Shown here one piece after another: positions 49,672-59,291 of a stretch of DNA of 64,000 bases (position 1 is its first letter; every line of letters starts with the position of its first letter). Origin of the DNA: Ruminococcaceae bacterium UBA6413 (GTDB taxonomy: Bacteria > Bacillota > Clostridia > Oscillospirales > Ruminococcaceae); contig DJPL01000074.1 of the NCBI GenBank assembly GCA_002437415.1, positions 6,058-70,057 on the forward strand. The letters run 5' to 3'. The notes beneath the pieces were generated by a model. The model was not told the origin of the DNA and searched no databases. It worked only from the letters and a program-made list of their open reading frames with translations. The position numbers and the translations under genes were made by a program.

Positions 49672-52044
49672 TTAACCTATAACCCTCTTCGCAATATCGA
49701 CCGTTTCCTTAGCGTCCTTTGCGTAGAAGTCTGCGCCTATCTTTTCGGCATATTCCGGTGTCAGTACCGCGCCGCCGACAACCACCTTGCAGATAAGTCC
49801 GTTATCGTGGATAAGCTTTATCGTTTCTTCCATGGATTTCAGCGTAGTAGTCATAAGTGCACTAAGCCCCACAAGCTTTACCTCGTGCTTCTTTGCAGCA
49901 TCGACTACCGCCTGATATTCAACGTCCTTGCCAAGGTCTATTACGGTGTAGCCGTAGTTTTCGAGCAGGACTTTGACTATATTCTTGCCTATGTCGTGTA
50001 CGTCGCCTTTTACCGTTGCAAGAACTATCTTGCCCTTGCTCACCGTTTCGGAATTGTTCTTTGCAAGGTGCGCCTTGATAACGTCAAAACAGCTCTGCGC
50101 AACGCCTGCCGATAAGATCAGCTGTGGGAGGAATATCTTGCCCTGCTCAAACAGCGTACCCGTCTTGTCAAGCGCGGGGATTAGACGCTCGTTTATTATT
50201 GCCATCGGGTCGGTGTCGATAAGCAGCTGTTCTGTTATCTTTGCCGCCTCGGCTTTAAGTCCGTTGTCGATGGCGTATTCAAGCGTTACATCGGAAGATC
50301 TCGGCTTTGCGACTGCCGCGGGTGTGTCACTGCCGTAAGCGGCAATGTATTCTACCGAGTTTACATCTATTGCCTTTAACAGCTTGAATGCTCTTACAGC
50401 GCCTGTCATTGCGGCTACATTGGGGTTTATGATCGGCAGGTCAAGTCCGTTTTCAAGCGCCATTGTAAGGAATATATGGTTTAAAAGCTCGCGGTTGGGC
50501 AGACCAAATGAAATATTCGATACACCGAGCACCGTTCTTACCCCGAACCTTTCCTTTACCGCACGGACAGCCTTTAGTGTTTCGTTGACTGCAAGCTGTT
50601 CTGCCGATGCGGTAAGTGTAAGACAGTCTATCGCTATATCCTCTTTCGGGATACCTATCTCTTCGCAACGCCTGATTATCTTCTCGGCAATGGCAACACG
50701 CTGTTCTGCCTTAGGCGGTATGCCGTCCTTGTCAAGCGTCAGTCCGACAACTGCCGCGCCGTATTTCTTTACAAGCGGGAGAACGTTTTTAAGGCTCTCT
50801 TCTTCGCCGTTTACCGAGTTTACCATAGGCTTGCCGTTGTATACGCGCAGTGCCGCTTCAAGTACCTCGGGTATAGTGCTGTCTATCTGGAGCGGAACAT
50901 TTGTAACGCCCTGAATGCTCTTGACAGCCTTTATCATCATTGCCTTTTCGTCTATGTCGGGAAGTCCCACGTTTACGTCAAGTATATCCGCGCCTGCGTT
51001 TACCTGCTCTATAGCCTGTCCTAAGATATAGTCTATATCATCGTTTATAAGCGCCTGCTTGAACAGCTTTTTACCCGTGGGGTTGATGCGCTCACCGATT
51101 ATTCTCGGCTGACTTACCTCTACCACGTTCGTGCCGCTGCATATCGTGCAGACACGCTCAATGTTCTTAGGCTCATACTTTCTGCCTTTTACCTTGTCTG
51201 CCGTGCGGCGGATAAATTCTGGTGTTGTACCGCAACAGCCGCCGATTATTCCTGCGCCGAGCTTTGCAATCTCAACTGCGTACTCGCTGAACTCTTCGGC
51301 ATCTATCGAATATTCGCCTGTCGCAGGGTCGGGAAGACCTGCGTTCGGCATTACTATAACCGGTATCTTTGATTTTTCGCACAGCGTTGTGATAATAGGC
51401 ATAAGCTCTTTCGGACCGAGAGAGCAGTTTACGCCTACTGCGCTGACTCCCAGACCCTCGCAAAGCAGAATTTCCGCTTCTGCCGGACAGCCTGTAAATG
51501 TACGACCGTTTTCTTCAAATGTCATACTGCATATAATAGGCAGATCGCAGTTTTCCTTTGCGGCAAGTATAGCGGCTTTAAGCTCGTATAAGTCGGTCAT
51601 TGTTTCGAAAAGAACAACGTCCGCACCCGCCTTGTAGCCTGCAACTATCTCTTCCTTGAATATATCGTAAGCTTCTTCGAATTTAAGGCTTCCCGTAGGC
51701 TCAAGGAGCTGTCCTATAGGACCTATATCAAGCGCACAGAAAACGTCCTTTCCGCTTTCCTTTATCGCTTCTTTACAGTTCACTATTCCTGCGGTGATTA
51801 TCTCGTCAACGCTTTTTCCGCTGTGGCTGATCTTGTACGAGTTAGCGCCGAATGTATTGGCGGAAATTATATCCGCTCCTGCGTCTATATAACTGCGGTG
51901 TATCTCTTTCAGCAGATCCTTTGCGGTGAGGTTAAGAAGCTCGGGAGTTTCGCCCGTCTTAAGCCCCTTTGCCTGTAGCTGAGTACCCATAGCACCGTCG
52001 AAAATGAGCAGTCCTCTTTGTTCAAGTAATGTTTTAATTTCCAC
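49672..52044 (-). CDS. metH: Cobalamin-dependent methionine synthase lacking the activation domain
   Basis: A 790-residue MetH. The homocysteine-binding domain (about 1-290) has zinc ligands in GVNCSLG and GGCCGTTPE; the methyltetrahydrofolate-binding domain (about 310-570) has GERINPTGKK and DVNVGLPDI; the cobalamin cap and binding domains (about 590-790) have DVHDIGKNIV with the axial His. The C-terminal SAM-dependent reactivation domain (about 330 residues in E. coli) is missing, and a stand-alone activation-domain protein is encoded just upstream with an 11-base overlap. The enzyme makes methionine from homocysteine. Confidence 0.95.
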   Translation of the reverse strand: MEIKTLLEQRGLLIFDGAMGTQLQAKGLKTGETPELLNLTAKDLLKEIHRSYIDAGADIISANTFGANSYKISHSGKSVDEIITAGIVNCKEAIKESGKDVFCALDIGPIGQLLEPTGSLKFEEAYDIFKEEIVAGYKAGADVVLFETMTDLYELKAAILAAKENCDLPIICSMTFEENGRTFTGCPAEAEILLCEGLGVSAVGVNCSLGPKELMPIITTLCEKSKIPVIVMPNAGLPDPATGEYSIDAEEFSEYAVEIAKLGAGIIGGCCGTTPEFIRRTADKVKGRKYEPKNIERVCTICSGTNVVEVSQPRIIGERINPTGKKLFKQALINDDIDYILGQAIEQVNAGADILDVNVGLPDIDEKAMMIKAVKSIQGVTNVPLQIDSTIPEVLEAALRVYNGKPMVNSVNGEEESLKNVLPLVKKYGAAVVGLTLDKDGIPPKAEQRVAIAEKIIRRCEEIGIPKEDIAIDCLTLTASAEQLAVNETLKAVRAVKERFGVRTVLGVSNISFGLPNRELLNHIFLTMALENGLDLPIINPNVAAMTGAVRAFKLLKAIDVNSVEYIAAYGSDTPAAVAKPRSSDVTLEYAIDNGLKAEAAKITEQLLIDTDPMAIINERLIPALDKTGTLFEQGKIFLPQLILSAGVAQSCFDVIKAHLAKNNSETVSKGKIVLATVKGDVHDIGKNIVKVLLENYGYTVIDLGKDVEYQAVVDAAKKHEVKLVGLSALMTTTLKSMEETIKLIHDNGLICKVVVGGAVLTPEYAEKIGADFYAKDAKETVDIAKRVIG

Positions 52045-52705
52045 AGTGTCCTCCGCTTTTTCTGAATTTGCATCTGTCTTTCATATTACAGCTTTCACAG
52101 CCTCTGTTACTGCTGTCGATCTCGCCCTCCGACAGTCCAATGAATGCCGTTACCGATTTTGTCGGCACCATCATATTGCTGTCCATAACGGTAAGACCTA
52201 TCCTTTTCTGAGCCTGTAAAAGCGTCAGTAAATCAAACTGTATATCAAGCGGCAAGTCACCGTAGCCGGGAGAATATCTCCAGGTACGGCTGTTTGACTT
52301 TACTTTTTCAAATATCTCTTTTTCGGCTCTGTTGCATACCTGTTCTATTGCCGCGCCCGCAAGGCTGTCAACGATAACGGCGCCAGCCATATCCGACACC
52401 TGTAAACGCCTTAAAAGCACGTCTACACCCTGCCCGAGCGTAGCGCACATAAGCACTATCCTGTCGCAGTTTTTCAAATGGGCGGCGGCAGAGCTGCCTT
52501 TGAGTATTATATTACTGTCCGCTATCCGTACGCCGTCATCTGTAAAGCTTATCGGGTATACGGCATAGAGATATTTCGGACTTGCGGCTTTTAACAGATC
52601 TTTTTCGCATAAATCCAGCATTGAGAGCATCTGCTCGTTGTCCGTGCCGTCCTTACAGCCGAGATAACGCAGAGCCTCGTTTTTGTCTATCGGCTGAAGT
52701 ATCAT
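52034..52705 (-). CDS. Stand-alone methionine synthase activation-domain protein
   Basis: A 223-residue protein like the separate activation domains of Thermotoga (TM0269 type) and many Clostridia. It has the SAM-binding-like RYSPGYGDLPLDIQ block (residues about 150-163) and a Cys-rich end GCESCNMKDRCKFRKSGGHC. It is thought to reactivate oxidised cobalamin in MetH by reductive methylation with SAM. The C-terminal Cys set suggests an added metal or Fe-S site. It overlaps metF by 4 bases (ATGA) and metH by 11. Confidence 0.88.
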   Translation of the reverse strand: MILQPIDKNEALRYLGCKDGTDNEQMLSMLDLCEKDLLKAASPKYLYAVYPISFTDDGVRIADSNIILKGSSAAAHLKNCDRIVLMCATLGQGVDVLLRRLQVSDMAGAVIVDSLAGAAIEQVCNRAEKEIFEKVKSNSRTWRYSPGYGDLPLDIQFDLLTLLQAQKRIGLTVMDSNMMVPTKSVTAFIGLSEGEIDSSNRGCESCNMKDRCKFRKSGGHCGN

Positions 52706-53562
52706 AACAGATCCTTGATGCCGTTATAAATGCGTGTCGCAACGGCGGGGTTATTCATAGCGTAAAGGTGGATGCCCTGAACATCGTTTGAAATGAGATC
52801 GACTATCTGGTCGACAGCATAAGCTATGCCCGCGCTTTTAAGCGCCTCGGGGTCGTTCTCATACTTCTGCATCATCTTTACAAACTTTGAGGGCAGACTT
52901 GCGCCGCACATTGTTACCATACGCTCGATCTGCTTTTTGTTCGTAACAGGCATAATGCCTGCCGAAATAGGTACGTCTATACCTGCGGCTCTTGCGCGCT
53001 TTTCAAAGTCGTAATAGCATGAATTATCGAAGAAAAGCTGTGAAACAAGGTGTGAAGCGCCTGCGTCTACCTTAATTTTAAGGTTTTTTATATCGTCCTC
53101 GGGGCTGTCTGCGTCAACGTGAGTTTCGGGATAGCACGCACCCGCAATATCGAAATTACCCTTTGAAGAGATGTATGCCGTAAGGTCGCTTGCATGGGGA
53201 AAATCAAACTTGGGCTGTTCATCGGGCTTGTTGTCGCCTCTTAAGGCAAGAATATTCTCAATGCCGTTTGAAGAAAAGTCGTCAAGCATAAAATCCACAT
53301 CGTCACGCGTACTGTTTATGCAGGTCAGGTGAGCCATTGACTCAATGCCGTACTCTTTCTTTATGTGCGATGCGATCTCGCAGGTGGAGCGGTTTGCGCG
53401 GTTTCCGCCCGCACCGTAGGTCACGCTGATGTAGGCGGGGTTTATCGCCGCCAATCCGTCTACCGCCTTGTAGACCGTTTCAATAGGGAAGTTCTTGTTC
53501 GGAGGGAATACCTCGAGCGAGAACACGGTCTTACCGGGTGTGTATAAATCTTTAATTTTCAT
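52702..53562 (-). CDS. metF: 5,10-methylenetetrahydrofolate reductase
   Basis: A 286-residue flavoprotein. FSLEVFPPN with the catalytic Glu (about 18), SVTYGAGGN, and LALRGDNKPDE around residue 105 are MetF hallmarks; PISAGIMPVTN and the HLYAMN ending are also in place. It makes methyl-THF for MetH. It lacks the additional electron-input subunits of acetogens. It is the second gene of metG-metF-activation-metH, with 35 bases after metG. Confidence 0.95.
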   Translation of the reverse strand: MKIKDLYTPGKTVFSLEVFPPNKNFPIETVYKAVDGLAAINPAYISVTYGAGGNRANRSTCEIASHIKKEYGIESMAHLTCINSTRDDVDFMLDDFSSNGIENILALRGDNKPDEQPKFDFPHASDLTAYISSKGNFDIAGACYPETHVDADSPEDDIKNLKIKVDAGASHLVSQLFFDNSCYYDFEKRARAAGIDVPISAGIMPVTNKKQIERMVTMCGASLPSKFVKMMQKYENDPEALKSAGIAYAVDQIVDLISNDVQGIHLYAMNNPAVATRIYNGIKDLL

Positions 53563-53597
53563 TCCGTCTTTTGTTCCTTTAAAATGTTATCTCAATG

Positions 53598-55526
53598 TTA
53601 TCTTACCGTACTGCCGTTGGGCGTATCCTTGTCAAGGAATACGACCTGTACCTTGTCGCCTGCATCGCAGGCAAGGAGCATACCGTTGCTTTCTTCGCCG
53701 CAGAGCTTGGCAGGTGAGAGGTTGGCAACGAATATTATCTTTTTTCCGATAAGCTCTTCGGGGGTGTAGTATTCCGCAATACCGGAAACTATCTGTCTGC
53801 CGCCTCTTGCATCGTCAACCTGAATTTTAAGCAGCTTCTTCGACTTTTTTATCTTTTCACAGGCTGTGATCTCGCCTGTTCTGAGCTTAACCTTAGCAAA
53901 GTCGTCTATCGTGATTATTCCCGCCTTGTCAAGATCCTCGTCTTCCTTGATAACAGTCTTGGGCTTCATAAGGCTTTCAAGCTCTGAAATTTCGTTCTTG
54001 ATATCAATTCTCGGGAAGAGCACTCTGCCTTTCTTTACGGTAACGTCTGCGCGCAGTACGCCGAATGTGCCGAGCTTGTCATAAGATGTATCTTCTGCGT
54101 TTGCGCCTATCTGTTCCCATACCTCGGGCATAGTAACAGGCATGAAGGGGCTGAGCAGAGCGGAGCAGATACGGATCGTTTCAAGCAGGTTGTAGAGTAC
54201 GGTTGCAAGACGTGCCTTGTTGCTTTCGTCCTTTGCGAGTACCCAGGGTGCAGTTTCATCAATATACTTGTTTGCACGTGAAATTACCTTGAATATCTCT
54301 TCAAGAGCCTTTGAGTGTTGAGCCTGTTCGATAAGGGGAGTAACTGTGGCACACAGTGACTCAGCCATACCGATAAGCTGACTGTCAAGCTCGTCGGATA
54401 CTCTGTCTGTAGGCAGTGTTCCGCCGAAGTACTTGTCTACCATCGCAACTGTTCTTGAAACGAGGTTTCCGAGGTCGTTTGCAAGGTCGGCATTTATTCT
54501 TGTAAGCATAAGCTCGTTTGTGAAGTTGCAGTCACTGCCGTAAGGCATATCGCGCAGTATCTGATAACGTACAGCGTCAACGCCGTAACGCTCGCAGAGC
54601 ACGAAGGGATCTACTACATTGCCCTTTGACTTGCTCATCTTGTCGCCGTTGAAGTTTATCCAGCCGTGACCGTAAAGGTGCTTAGGCAGGGGCAGATCGA
54701 GCATCATAAGGATAATAGGCCATACGATGGAGTGGAAACGTACTATTTCCTTTGCCGTCATATGCATATCGGCAGGCCAGTACTTTTCAAAGTCGTTGTA
54801 CCTTTCGTTATCGTAGCCGAGCGCGCTAATATAGTTTGAAAGAGCGTCGACCCATACATATACAACGTGCTTGCTGTCAAAGTCAACGGGAATGCCCCAT
54901 GTAAAGCTTGTTCTTGATACGCAGAGATCTTCAAGACCGGGCTTTATAAAGTTGTTTACCATCTCGTTTACACGGCTTCTGGGCTGTAAATAATCGGTTT
55001 CGGTAAGGAACTTTTCGATTTTGTCCGCAAAGTCGGAAAGGCGCAGGAAGTAAGCCTCTTCGTTTGCTTCGATTACTTCACGTCCGCAGTCGGGACACTT
55101 GCCGTCGACAAGCTGGCTTTCTGTCCAGAAGCTCTCGCACGGTGTGCAGTACTTGCCCTTGTATGTTCCTTTATAGATGTAACCCTTTTCGTACAGCTTC
55201 TTAAATATCTTCTGTACTGTTTCAACGTGGTAGTCGTCCGTTGTTCTGATAAAGCGGTCGTAGCTTATGTGCATTGTTTCCCACAGGCGCTTGAAGTTAC
55301 CTACTATCTCGTCAACGTATTCCTTGGGAGTTACGCCCTTGTCTGCGGCTTTGAGTTCGATCTTCTGACCGTGCTCGTCCGTACCTGTAAGGAACATTAC
55401 GTCATAGCCCTGCATTCTCTTGAAACGTGCAATTGTATCGCAGGCTACCGTCGTGTAACAGTGTCCTATATGCGGATTACCCGAGGGGTAATATATCGGG
55501 GTGGTTATATAGTATGTCTTGCTCAT
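53598..55526 (-). CDS. metG: Methionyl-tRNA synthetase
   Basis: A 642-residue MetRS: HIGH-type PSGNPHIGHCY (12-22), a zinc knuckle with CTPCESF and CPDCGRE (about 127-150), KMSKSKGNVVDP (about 295), and a C-terminal EMAPII-type tRNA-binding domain (about 540-642; DDFAKVKLRTGEI and GGRQIVSGIAEYY). The gene heads a methionine operon. The leader of about 180 nt shows a hairpin ATAGTG-GGT-CACTAT but no T-box consensus, so tRNA-based control is not supported. Confidence 0.96.
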   Translation of the reverse strand: MSKTYYITTPIYYPSGNPHIGHCYTTVACDTIARFKRMQGYDVMFLTGTDEHGQKIELKAADKGVTPKEYVDEIVGNFKRLWETMHISYDRFIRTTDDYHVETVQKIFKKLYEKGYIYKGTYKGKYCTPCESFWTESQLVDGKCPDCGREVIEANEEAYFLRLSDFADKIEKFLTETDYLQPRSRVNEMVNNFIKPGLEDLCVSRTSFTWGIPVDFDSKHVVYVWVDALSNYISALGYDNERYNDFEKYWPADMHMTAKEIVRFHSIVWPIILMMLDLPLPKHLYGHGWINFNGDKMSKSKGNVVDPFVLCERYGVDAVRYQILRDMPYGSDCNFTNELMLTRINADLANDLGNLVSRTVAMVDKYFGGTLPTDRVSDELDSQLIGMAESLCATVTPLIEQAQHSKALEEIFKVISRANKYIDETAPWVLAKDESNKARLATVLYNLLETIRICSALLSPFMPVTMPEVWEQIGANAEDTSYDKLGTFGVLRADVTVKKGRVLFPRIDIKNEISELESLMKPKTVIKEDEDLDKAGIITIDDFAKVKLRTGEITACEKIKKSKKLLKIQVDDARGGRQIVSGIAEYYTPEELIGKKIIFVANLSPAKLCGEESNGMLLACDAGDKVQVVFLDKDTPNGSTVR

Positions 55527-55715
55527 TTTATTTTTCTCCTTGTTTTTAAGTGATGTTTTATTCAGTCCGTATTTTTACATTCGTGCCAAACTGCACATTC
55601 GCGCATACACGCCGTTCTTTACGCTTTTAATTTTCAGGATCATAAAAACCAGTCCTTCCGAATGTAATTTATTATGGTACAGGGCATAGTGACCCACTAT
55701 CCATACATAAATTTT

Positions 55716-55744
55716 AGTATACCACTATTTAGACTGTTTTGCAA
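55716..55744 (-). promoter_or_regulatory. Promoter of the metG operon
   Basis: On the minus strand TTGCAA (55739-55744) and TATACT (55716-55721), spacer 17 bp. Divergent from the regulator promoter 50 bp away. Confidence 0.65.
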
Positions 55745-55792
55745 CATTGCAAAAATTTTTAAAGCAATTTTTACATTTTGTCTAAAAAAGTC

Positions 55793-55821
55793 TTGATTTT
55801 TTTCGGTTTTTCTAGTAAAAT
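55793..55821 (+). promoter_or_regulatory. Promoter of the PucR/CdaR-like gene
   Basis: TTGATT (55793-55798) and TAAAAT (55816-55821), spacer 17 bp; leader of about 165 nt with no recognised element. Confidence 0.6.
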
Positions 55822-55991
55822 ATATTTGGTGTATTATTTTCAGCTGTTTTATGCCCTTTTTCAAGGGCTTTCGGCAGACTGGATACAATACAGACTGTAT
55901 AGAGAGATTTCCGCATTACAAGGCGCTATATGGGTTATTGCCTTCGGCGGACACGCGAGCAAACCATTTTTAAGATAAAAGAGGTAAGAAA

Positions 55992-57077
55992 ATGTCAAAC
56001 AGATTATTTCAGGGCGTAGTTCATCAGATGAGAGATACTATCGGTCGTGTTATCGGTGTTATCGATGAAAACAGTACGATAGTCGCTTGCAGTGAGCTTT
56101 CCAGGATAGGAACGAACAGCGACTTCTTTTCTATTGAGCTTGGTGATTCTCACGATGTGTTCATTCGTGACGGCTATACATACAAGCCTTTCGGCGTTCA
56201 TGTAAAGCCCGATTATGCGGTATTCATTGAAGGTACGGACGATCAGGCGGCAAAGTATGCTTCCATACTCGCCATTTCTCTGTCAAGCATCAAGCAGTAC
56301 TATGATGAGAAGTACGACAGAAATAATTTCGTTAAGAATATCATTCTTGATAACGTTCTCCCCGGTGATATCACTCTTAAGGCAAGAGAGCTGCACTTCA
56401 ACGCGGATATCAGCCGCGTGGTATTTCTTATAAGCATAGTTTCGGCAAACGAGGTTTCGGCTTATGACGTAATTCAGAACCTCTTCCCCGATAAGAACAA
56501 GGATTTCGTATTCAACATCACCGAGTCCGAGATCGTCCTCGTAAAGGAGATCAAAGCAGGCATTGACAACAAGGATCTTGAGAAGCTTGCACGTTCCATT
56601 TCCGATACTCTGTCGGGCGAGTTCTTCACAAAGGTCAATGTAGGTATCGGCACTCCCGTTACCGGTATAAAGGATCTTGCACGTTCATTCAAGGAAGCGC
56701 AGATCGCTATTGAAGTAGGTAAGGTATTTGATACGGACAAGACTATCGTAAGCTACGATAACCTCGGTATCGCACGTCTTATCTATCACCTCCCCACGAC
56801 CCTCTGCGAAACATTCTTAAAGGAAGTTTTCAAGAAGGGTTCTATCGAGTCACTTGACCACGAAACGTTATTCACTATCCAGAGGTTCTTTGAGAACAAC
56901 CTCAACGTTTCCGAAACGTCAAGAAAGCTCTTCGTACACAGAAATACACTGGTTTACAGACTGGATAAGATAAAGAAGCTCACAGGTCTTGACTTAAGAG
57001 AGTTTGATCATGCAATCATTTTCAAAATCGCTCTCATGGTCAAGAAATACCTCGCCGCCGACCCCGTCAAATTCTAA
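55992..57077 (+). CDS. PucR/CdaR-family transcription regulator
   Basis: A 361-residue regulator behind AGAGGTAAG. The first 130 residues are a sensor domain similar to the sugar-diacid recognition (CdaR) type: FQGVVHQMRDTIGRVIGVID and related. The middle is a degenerate cyclase-like region, and the C-terminus is a PucR-type HTH with NNLNVSETSRKLFVHRNTL and VYRLDKIKKLTGLDL. The ligand is unknown; no diacid-use genes are nearby. The divergent neighbour is metG. Palindromic array 2 starts directly after the stop codon. Confidence 0.88.
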   Translation: MSNRLFQGVVHQMRDTIGRVIGVIDENSTIVACSELSRIGTNSDFFSIELGDSHDVFIRDGYTYKPFGVHVKPDYAVFIEGTDDQAAKYASILAISLSSIKQYYDEKYDRNNFVKNIILDNVLPGDITLKARELHFNADISRVVFLISIVSANEVSAYDVIQNLFPDKNKDFVFNITESEIVLVKEIKAGIDNKDLEKLARSISDTLSGEFFTKVNVGIGTPVTGIKDLARSFKEAQIAIEVGKVFDTDKTIVSYDNLGIARLIYHLPTTLCETFLKEVFKKGSIESLDHETLFTIQRFFENNLNVSETSRKLFVHRNTLVYRLDKIKKLTGLDLREFDHAIIFKIALMVKKYLAADPVKF

Positions 57078-57356
57078 GGGCGGCTGTGCCGCCGGACAAT
57101 TCCGACCTTTTGGAAAGTTGCGCGATAGTGCGACTTGCGCTGACGGTCGGGGTCAAACGGCAGTGCTTGGTATAACGTTTACAAGCGTGCCGCCGCTGTC
57201 AATTCCGACCTTTTAACAAGTTACGCGACAGCGTGACTTGCGCTTACGGTCGAGGCCAAACGGCAGTGCAAAGCATAACGCTGTATAAGCGTGCCGCCGC
57301 TGTCAATTCCGACCTTTTAAAAAGCTACGCGACAGCGTGACATACGCTTACGGTCG
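57078..57356. repeat. Tandem palindromic repeat array 2
   Basis: Three copies of a unit of about 103 bp, marked by CAATTCCGACCTTTT at 57097, 57200 and 57304. Each has nested dyads: CCGACC/GGTCGG, ACGCGACAGCGT and CGGCAGTGC/GCGTGCCGCCG. The start, GGGCGGCTGTG...CAATTCCGACCTTTTGGAAAG, closely resembles the reverse of array 1 (9004-9313). It is not coding and not CRISPR. The following 340 bp to ftsE hold no gene I recognise, only a GGGTG/CACCC dyad near 57450-57480. Confidence 0.75.
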
Positions 57357-57701
57357 GGGTAGAGTGACAAGCAAGAATATGATTGTGGTATCATTTTATC
57401 CGATACTGCATTCGGCAATTTTTCGTACAATATCGTATTATCGTGTGAGCGGGTGTGTTATAACGGATCTGCACCCGTTACGGTATGACAGGTATTAAAA
57501 TCGATCGATACGCGGCAGTATTCAAGGAGAGAGAAATTAAGTTACGCCACCGTACTTTGAAGTATATGGAACAAGTATTTGAAAAAGTATTGTGGGTGCA
57601 GAAGGGGATAGTTGTGTAGTTCCCCCGGTTACGCCATAAACCGGACTGCATCACTGTGTGCCGTTTTTCGTCACGGCAGGTATTCAGGAAGGAATGGTAA
57701 A

Positions 57702-58394
57702 ATGGTAGAATTAAAAAACGTCGACGTTCATTTCAAGGACGGCGGCGGAGTTGACGCTTTAAACGGCGTCAATTTGCGTATAGAGGACGGAGAGTTCGTC
57801 TTTATAGTAGGCGACAGCGGCGCGGGCAAATCGACACTGCTGAAGCTCCTTACAAGAGAGATAGCGCCGACCTCGGGCAGAGTATTCGTAAACGGATACA
57901 ACCTTGCCAAGATAAAAAACAAGAAGATCCCGTATTTCAGACGTTCTATAGGAATGATATTTCAGGACTTCCGCCTGATACCGGATCTCAATGTTTATGA
58001 CAACGTAGCGTTTGTACTGCGTGTTACAAACAAATCAAAAAAGACAATAAGACACAGAGTGCCGTATGTTCTGAACCTTGTAAAGCTGGTCGAGAGGGCA
58101 AAAGCCTATCCCGATACGCTTTCCGGCGGTGAAAAGCAGAGAGTTGCCATTGCAAGAGCATTTGCAAGCGACCCGAAGCTCATAATCGCGGACGAGCCCA
58201 CAGCAAACATAGACCCGGCGCTGTCGTATGACATTGTAAAGCTGCTCAAGGAGATCAACAAGTGCGGCACTACCGTAATAATGGTTACACATGAGCACAG
58301 CCTTGTCGAATATTTCGGCGGAAGGATCGTCAGCCTGAAAAACGGCGAAGTCGTTTTCGACGAATATGTAGAAGGTGAGGCGCAGGATGAATAA
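57702..58394 (+). CDS. ftsE: Cell division ATPase FtsE
   Basis: A 230-residue FtsE; ATG 57702 follows AGGAAGGAA. Walker A GDSGAGKSTLL (about 38-48), the signature LSGGEKQRVAIARA, Walker B LIIADEPTANID and the FtsE-typical IGMIFQDFRLIPD are present. With FtsX it controls a peptidoglycan hydrolase at the septum, here very likely the coiled-coil M23 protein encoded two genes down. Its stop overlaps ftsX. No clear promoter was found in the gap before it. Confidence 0.95.
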   Translation: MVELKNVDVHFKDGGGVDALNGVNLRIEDGEFVFIVGDSGAGKSTLLKLLTREIAPTSGRVFVNGYNLAKIKNKKIPYFRRSIGMIFQDFRLIPDLNVYDNVAFVLRVTNKSKKTIRHRVPYVLNLVKLVERAKAYPDTLSGGEKQRVAIARAFASDPKLIIADEPTANIDPALSYDIVKLLKEINKCGTTVIMVTHEHSLVEYFGGRIVSLKNGEVVFDEYVEGEAQDE

Positions 58395-59274
58395 CTTTAC
58401 TTATCTTATAAAGCAGGGTATAAGGTCGGTCTGGAAGAACCGTTTTATGTCCTTTGCCAGCCTTTGTATTATGACAGTCAGCCTGATCTTAGTCGGAATG
58501 TCGGCTATAGTTATGCTTGACTGCGGAATAATTCTCGATAATGTATCCGATAAGAACGAGATAAGCGTTTATCTTGACGATGACGCAGATGTAAAGCATA
58601 TCGGAGAAGTGCTCAAAAGCAATACTCTTACGGAAAGTACTCAGTACATTTCTCCCGAAGAGGGTCTTAAGAAGATGATAGAGCAGTACAGCGAGCAGAA
58701 GGAGCTGTTTGAAAGCCTGCCGTACAATCCCGTTCCCGCTACCTATATGGTAACGATAAACGACATCGACAAGATGAGCACGGCGGTACAGCAGTTCAAG
58801 GCTATCGACGGAGTTTATAAGGTAAACGCGCCTATGGACTTTGCAAGCTTTATCAAGGACCTGAGAACGACGTTTACTGTAATAGGAATAGTGCTCATAG
58901 CGGCACTTGGCACGGTAAGCGTTATCATAATATCGAACACGACAAGACTCAGCGTATTCGCAAGGCGCAAGGAGATCTCGATAATGAGGATAGTCGGTGC
59001 GACAAACTCGTTTATCAAAACGCCGTTCTTCGTGGAAGGAATGTTCATAGGACTTCTTTCGGGCGTATTGTCGTGGTTTGTGACAAAGCTCGTTTATGAA
59101 AATCTGTTCGACCTGTTCACGCAGAACCTCGGAATGTGGAATGCGCTCGGAATGGGCGATATATTACAGTTCAACGATATATCCTTGTATGTCCTCGGCG
59201 CTTGTTGCGGTGTAGGCGCATTACTCGGAGCTATCGGTACTGTACTCAGCACAGGCAAATACCTTAAGGTATAA
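58387..59274 (+). CDS. ftsX: Cell division permease FtsX
   Basis: A 295-residue protein starting at ATG 58387 (GGTGAGG upstream; overlap of 8 bases with ftsE). Four membrane helices: about 22-45, 165-190, 215-240 and 265-290, with the extracellular domain between the first two. LKNTF-type motifs of the ECD are present in IKDLRTTFTVIG, and the RRKEISIMRIVGATNSFI coupling helix is diagnostic. It activates the adjacent M23 hydrolase from the membrane. Confidence 0.94.
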   Translation: MNNFTYLIKQGIRSVWKNRFMSFASLCIMTVSLILVGMSAIVMLDCGIILDNVSDKNEISVYLDDDADVKHIGEVLKSNTLTESTQYISPEEGLKKMIEQYSEQKELFESLPYNPVPATYMVTINDIDKMSTAVQQFKAIDGVYKVNAPMDFASFIKDLRTTFTVIGIVLIAALGTVSVIIISNTTRLSVFARRKEISIMRIVGATNSFIKTPFFVEGMFIGLLSGVLSWFVTKLVYENLFDLFTQNLGMWNALGMGDILQFNDISLYVLGACCGVGALLGAIGTVLSTGKYLKV

Positions 59275-59291
59275 CGGCGAAAGGAATAAAG

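Noticed and set aside
55527..55709. T-box or SAM riboswitch before metG
   Set aside because: No TGGNACCGCG-type T-box sequence or SAM aptamer core could be found.
55778..55978. Small frame of 66 codons before the PucR-like gene
   Set aside because: It overlaps the promoter at 55793-55821 and has no ribosome site.
57078..57356. CRISPR array
   Set aside because: The 103 bp units are repeats from end to end, with no spacers.
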